A stretch of 64,000 nt of DNA, taken from the NCBI GenBank assembly GCA_000335735.1, contig AMYY01000010.1, positions 1 to 64,000 on the forward strand. The letters are read 5' to 3'. Both the position numbers and the translations under genes were made by a program. The notes beneath the pieces were generated by a model, which did not search any database, was not told where the DNA came from, and worked only from the letters and a program-made list of their open reading frames with translations. This document shows positions 61,030 to 64,000 of this stretch, in pieces (within the stretch, counting starts at the first letter, position 1; each line of letters opens with the position of its first letter). The stretch comes from an alpha proteobacterium L41A. GTDB lineage: Bacteria > Pseudomonadota > Alphaproteobacteria > Caulobacterales > Caulobacteraceae.

Positions 61030-62373
61030 TCAGTGTTCCAATGCTTCGCCGTGCAGAGAGGTGTCCAGACCGGCGGCTTCCTCCGCCTCGCTCACGCGCA
61101 GGCCCGTGGTGAACTTGCAGACGAACAAGATGATCAGGGTGCCCACGGCGCTGTAGACGATGGTCCACAGCAGGCCCAGGGCCTGGGCGCCGACGTTGGC
61201 GCCTTCCGACAGGCTGTTGATCGCGGTCGTGGCGAACACGCCGGTCAGAAGGGCGCCGATCAGGCCGCCCGCGCCGTGGATGCCGAAGGCGTCCAGGCTG
61301 TCGTCGTAGCGCAGCAGCTTCTTGATCCACACCGAAGAGGCATAGCAAGCCGGGCCAGCGATCAGGCCGATGATGACCGCGCCCTTGGGGTCGACGAAAC
61401 CGGCCGCCGGGGTGATGGCGACCAGACCGGCGACGACGCCCGACAGCATGCCGATCAGCGAGACCTTCTTCTTCTCGATATATTCGACGATTTTCCAGGT
61501 CAGGGCGGCGGCGGCGGCGGCCAGGATGGTGTTCAGCAGCGCCACGCCCATCAGGTCGTTGGCGGCGCCCGCCGAGCCGGCGTTGAAGCCGATCCAGCCG
61601 ACCAGCAGCAGCGAGGCGCCGATCATGGTCAGGACAGGGTTGTGGGCGGTGATGACCTCTGTGCCGTAACCCTTACGGCGACCCAGGAAGATGGCGCAGA
61701 CCAGGCCCGCGACGCCCGAGTTGACGTGAACGACGGCGCCGCCCGCGAAGTCCAGCACGCCCGCCGAACCCAGGAAACCGCCGCCCCAGACCCAGTGGCA
61801 GATCGGCGCGTAGACCAGAAGCGACCACAGGGCGGTGAACAACAATAGCGCCGAATATTTGAACCGCTCGGCGAACGCGCCGGTGATCAGCGCCGGGGTG
61901 ATGATGGCGAAGGTCATCTGGAAGGAGATGAACAGGAACTCGGGAATGCCCGGCAGCAGGGCGTTGGCGGTCTTCAGCGACACGCCGTTCAGGAACAGCA
62001 TGTCCAGGCTGCCGATGAAAGGTTGCAGCGCGGCGTTGCCGTTGGCGCCGAAGGCCAGGCTGTAGCCGGCGATGAACCATACCAGCGACACCACGGCGAA
62101 GACGCCAACGGACTGGGTGATGGTGGCGATGACGTTCTTCTTGCGCACCATGCCGCCATAGAACAGCGCCAGACCGGGGAGGGTCATCAGCAGAACCAGG
62201 GCGGTCGAGGTGCCGAGCCAGGATGCGCCGGCGCTGTCCAGCTCAAGCGCCGCCTGGTGGCCGAGCAAGGCGGGCGCGGCGTCCTGCGCGTTCGCCGCGC
62301 CGGCGGCCATCAGACAAAGTGTGGGAAGAAGGAGCGCAGCCGCCCCCGTAAGTCGTTTCGTGGTCTGCGACAT
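61030..62373 (-). CDS. amtB: Ammonium transporter AmtB
   Basis: A 447-residue Amt/MEP channel with a cleavable signal-like N-terminus (about 1-28) and 11 membrane helices. Conserved segments are NTALVLLMTLPGLALFYGGMV, PICHWVWGG with one of the pore histidines, DFAGGAVVHVNSG and GIHGAGGLIGALL with the second. A C-terminal tail (SEAEEAAGLDTSLHGE) fits the PII-binding site. It moves ammonium into the cell. No glnK lies next to it, which is unusual. It is coupled to torF. Confidence 0.95.
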   Translation of the reverse strand: MSQTTKRLTGAAALLLPTLCLMAAGAANAQDAAPALLGHQAALELDSAGASWLGTSTALVLLMTLPGLALFYGGMVRKKNVIATITQSVGVFAVVSLVWFIAGYSLAFGANGNAALQPFIGSLDMLFLNGVSLKTANALLPGIPEFLFISFQMTFAIITPALITGAFAERFKYSALLLFTALWSLLVYAPICHWVWGGGFLGSAGVLDFAGGAVVHVNSGVAGLVCAIFLGRRKGYGTEVITAHNPVLTMIGASLLLVGWIGFNAGSAGAANDLMGVALLNTILAAAAAALTWKIVEYIEKKKVSLIGMLSGVVAGLVAITPAAGFVDPKGAVIIGLIAGPACYASSVWIKKLLRYDDSLDAFGIHGAGGLIGALLTGVFATTAINSLSEGANVGAQALGLLWTIVYSAVGTLIILFVCKFTTGLRVSEAEEAAGLDTSLHGEALEH

Positions 62374-62395
62374 GAGCTAGTACCCCCTATGCAAT

Positions 62396-62437
62396 TTCGC
62401 AGTTGCGAAGATTTTACCGCATTTGCGATAGGCGCAA
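62396..62437. promoter_or_regulatory. Inverted repeats upstream of amtB
   Basis: TTCGCAGTTGCGAA at 62396-62409 is a perfect 14-base palindrome 22 bases before the amtB start. TTGCG (62423-62427) and CGCAA (62433-62437) form a second inverted repeat. They could be sites for a nitrogen regulator; no sigma-54 box is clear. Confidence 0.45.
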
Positions 62438-62493
62438 GAGGCTAGACCGTGAACGGCGCAACTTTCTTGCAACGGTAATGAACAAAAAGATCA

Positions 62494-62523
62494 GGGCCGC
62501 ATGATCTTTCGATCATACGGCCC
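62494..62523 (-). terminator. Terminator of the leu operon
   Basis: GGGCCG-C-ATGATC (62494-62506) pairs with GATCAT-A-CGGCCC (62511-62523) with one C-A mismatch and a four-base loop. On the minus strand it is followed by TGATCTTTTTG, so it ends the leuB transcript. Confidence 0.85.
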
Positions 62524-62590
62524 GATATCAGATTCTCCATGCCAACAAAGCCAAGCTCAGCGGCAGGATTTTCAGCTTCAGTTTAAGCCG

Positions 62591-63697
62591 TCAGGCCCAG
62601 TGCATTTGCACCCGGTGCGCCGCCGCCCAATGGATGGCGCGGATGGCGTCGATGACGGCCTCCGTCGCCGCACGCGTGCCCAGCGCGCCGCCTAGGTCAG
62701 CCGTCACGGCGCCGGCCGCCAGAACGGCGGCGACGGCGGCCTCGATGGAATCGGCCTCTTCCTCCAGCTTCAGGCTGTGACGCAGCAGCAGGGCCGCCGA
62801 CAGGATGGTCCCGACCGGATTGGCCAGATCCTGACCGGCGATGTCCGGCGCCGAGCCGTGGATCGGCTCGAAAAGGCCCGGCCCGCCCGCGCCCAGCGAC
62901 GCCGACGGCAACAGGCCGATGGAGCCGCCCAGCACTGAAATCTCGTCCGACAGGATATCGCCGAACATGTTTTCGGTCAGGATGACGTCGTATTCGCGCG
63001 GCTTACGGATCAGGTGCATGGCCATGGAGTCCACCAGGGCGTGCTCCAGGGTGATGTCGGGGAACTCCTCGGCGTGGATGCGGGTCACGACCTCGCGCCA
63101 CAGACGGCTGGTCTCCATGACGTTGGCCTTGTCGACCGAAGTCACCTTGCCGCGACGTTGTTGGGCGGTCTGGAAGGCGGCGCGGGTCACCCGCTCGATC
63201 TCCGGCACGGTGTATTCGCACAGGTCGGTGGCGCGATCGGCGGTGCGGGTCTTCTCGCCGAAATAAACGCCGCCGGTCAGTTCGCGGAAGACGATCAGGT
63301 CGACGCCCTCGACGATCTCCTTCTTCAGCGGCGAGCGGTGCGCCAGCACCGGCGAAACCTGCAACGGCCGCAGATTGGCGAACAGGCCCATCGCCTTACG
63401 GATCGCCAACAGCCCCTGCTCCGGACGCGCCTTGCCGCCGTCCCATTTCGGCCCGCCGACGGCGCCCAGCAGCACGGCGTCGGACGCGACGCAGGCGGCG
63501 CGCGTGGCCTCGGGCAAGGCCTCGCCCGTCTCGTCGATGGCTGCGCCGCCGATCAGGTGTTCGGAGAACTCGAAATGGTGACCATAGAAGTCGCCGATGA
63601 CCCGCAGGACGTCGCGCGCGGCCCGTGTGACCTCCGGCCCGACGCCATCGCCGGGCAGCAGGACGATGTTGTAGGTCTTGGTGGCGGCGGTGCTCAT
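62591..63697 (-). CDS. leuB: 3-isopropylmalate dehydrogenase
   Basis: A 368-residue NAD-dependent enzyme of leucine synthesis that oxidises and decarboxylates 3-isopropylmalate. Conserved blocks are [14 protein letters not shown], then [18 protein letters not shown], and the substrate-binding [10 protein letters not shown]. Catalytic Lys and Asp lie in [16 protein letters not shown] and [17 protein letters not shown], and [12 protein letters not shown] binds NAD. The start overlaps the leuD stop by ATGA, so the two are coupled. The terminator lies directly downstream. It is complete. Confidence 0.98.
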   Translation of the reverse strand: MSTAATKTYNIVLLPGDGVGPEVTRAARDVLRVIGDFYGHHFEFSEHLIGGAAIDETGEALPEATRAACVASDAVLLGAVGGPKWDGGKARPEQGLLAIRKAMGLFANLRPLQVSPVLAHRSPLKKEIVEGVDLIVFRELTGGVYFGEKTRTADRATDLCEYTVPEIERVTRAAFQTAQQRRGKVTSVDKANVMETSRLWREVVTRIHAEEFPDITLEHALVDSMAMHLIRKPREYDVILTENMFGDILSDEISVLGGSIGLLPSASLGAGGPGLFEPIHGSAPDIAGQDLANPVGTILSAALLLRHSLKLEEEADSIEAAVAAVLAAGAVTADLGGALGTRAATEAVIDAIRAIHWAAAHRVQMHWA

Positions 63698-64000
63698 CTT
63701 ACGGTCTCTTTCGATCGCTCGTAGGCTTCGATTTCAGGCATGTTTGATTGCAGCCAGCCCAGGGTGTCCACCCCGTCCAGCAGGCATTGGCGGGCGAAGG
63801 ATTCGACCCCGAACGGCACGGGTTCGGCATTGCCGCGCTGGATCTGATTGGCCTGGAGGTCGATCGTGACCGGCTGGTCCGGCTGCGACGCCAGATCATC
63901 CCAAACCGCCTGGCTGACGACGATCGGCAGCAGGCCGTTTTTCAGCGCGTTCGATGTAAAAATGTCAGCGATCTCGGTCGAAATCACCGCCCGGAACCCA
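63694..64000 (-). CDS. leuD: 3-isopropylmalate dehydratase small subunit, 5' end outside window
   Basis: Only the C-terminal 101 residues are in the window. The frame stays open to the window edge and reads [14 protein letters not shown], then [14 protein letters not shown], the LeuD family blocks. LeuD pairs with LeuC to isomerise 2-isopropylmalate to 3-isopropylmalate. An internal GTG at 63987 is not the start. It is coupled to leuB by a four-base overlap. Confidence 0.96.
   Translation of the reverse strand, partial: GFRAVISTEIADIFTSNALKNGLLPIVVSQAVWDDLASQPDQPVTIDLQANQIQRGNAEPVPFGVESFARQCLLDGVDTLGWLQSNMPEIEAYERSKETVR

Noticed and set aside
62374..62590. Sigma-54 promoter for amtB
   Set aside because: No TGGCAC-N5-TTGC element with the right spacing is seen on the minus strand; only TTGC-rich repeats are present.

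Overview
The window is 64 kb of high-GC chromosome from an alphaproteobacterium, most likely a Caulobacteraceae member close to Brevundimonas or Caulobacter. The clues are a maltodextrin locus built like the Caulobacter mal locus (TonB-dependent receptor, MalY-type permease, LacI repressor), tandem S46 dipeptidyl-peptidases, a TorF-type porin beside amtB, and several small conserved proteins typical of that family. The species is inferred, not proven.

Layout. 1-4.5 kb is an accessory module: a DUF5681-like gene cut by the window edge, a PD-(D/E)xK-like nuclease gene divergent from a controller-type XRE regulator, a DUF3489 gene, a frameshifted DUF2924 gene and a large serine recombinase. It lies beside the 3' end of tRNA-Ser(GGA). 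5-12 kb holds msrA, a 2-oxoadipate dioxygenase/decarboxylase, higBA, an acyltransferase-DUF998 fusion and the glucan glucosyltransferase opgH. 12-16 kb holds SDR, GNAT and DUF4870-type genes and a folate cluster (26-residue ORF, pteridine-reductase-like SDR, folB).

16.2-18.7 kb is a two-gene island of clearly lower GC, set between core genes: an unrecognised 424-residue protein coupled to a protein with an Mrr-like PD-(D/E)xK nuclease domain. It is the best candidate here for an undescribed, possibly defensive, system.

18.7-29 kb is mostly housekeeping: NUDIX, uvrC, vapBC, carbonic anhydrase, pgsA, a retropepsin-like protease, a crotonase with an unusual active site, and a DevBCA-like ABC exporter. 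29-34 kb holds two S46 peptidases separated by a palindromic intergenic repeat. 34-45 kb contains two drug-efflux loci with their own TetR regulators: tetR-emrB-emrA, and an RND tripartite pump divergent from its tetR across a near-perfect operator.

45-60 kb is a complete starch/maltodextrin utilisation locus: FHS-family sugar transporter, TonB receptor, periplasmic alpha-amylase, GH13 alpha-glucosidase, LacI repressor, GH97 glucosidase, MalY-like permease and GH15 glucoamylase. Repeated TGCAAA direct repeats lie in its promoter regions. In the model, polymers are cut outside or in the periplasm, oligosaccharides enter through the TonB receptor, and maltose or glucose enters through the two inner-membrane transporters. 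60-64 kb holds torF-amtB and leuB-leuD, with leuD cut by the window edge. No CRISPR array, rRNA or recognisable IS transposase was seen.
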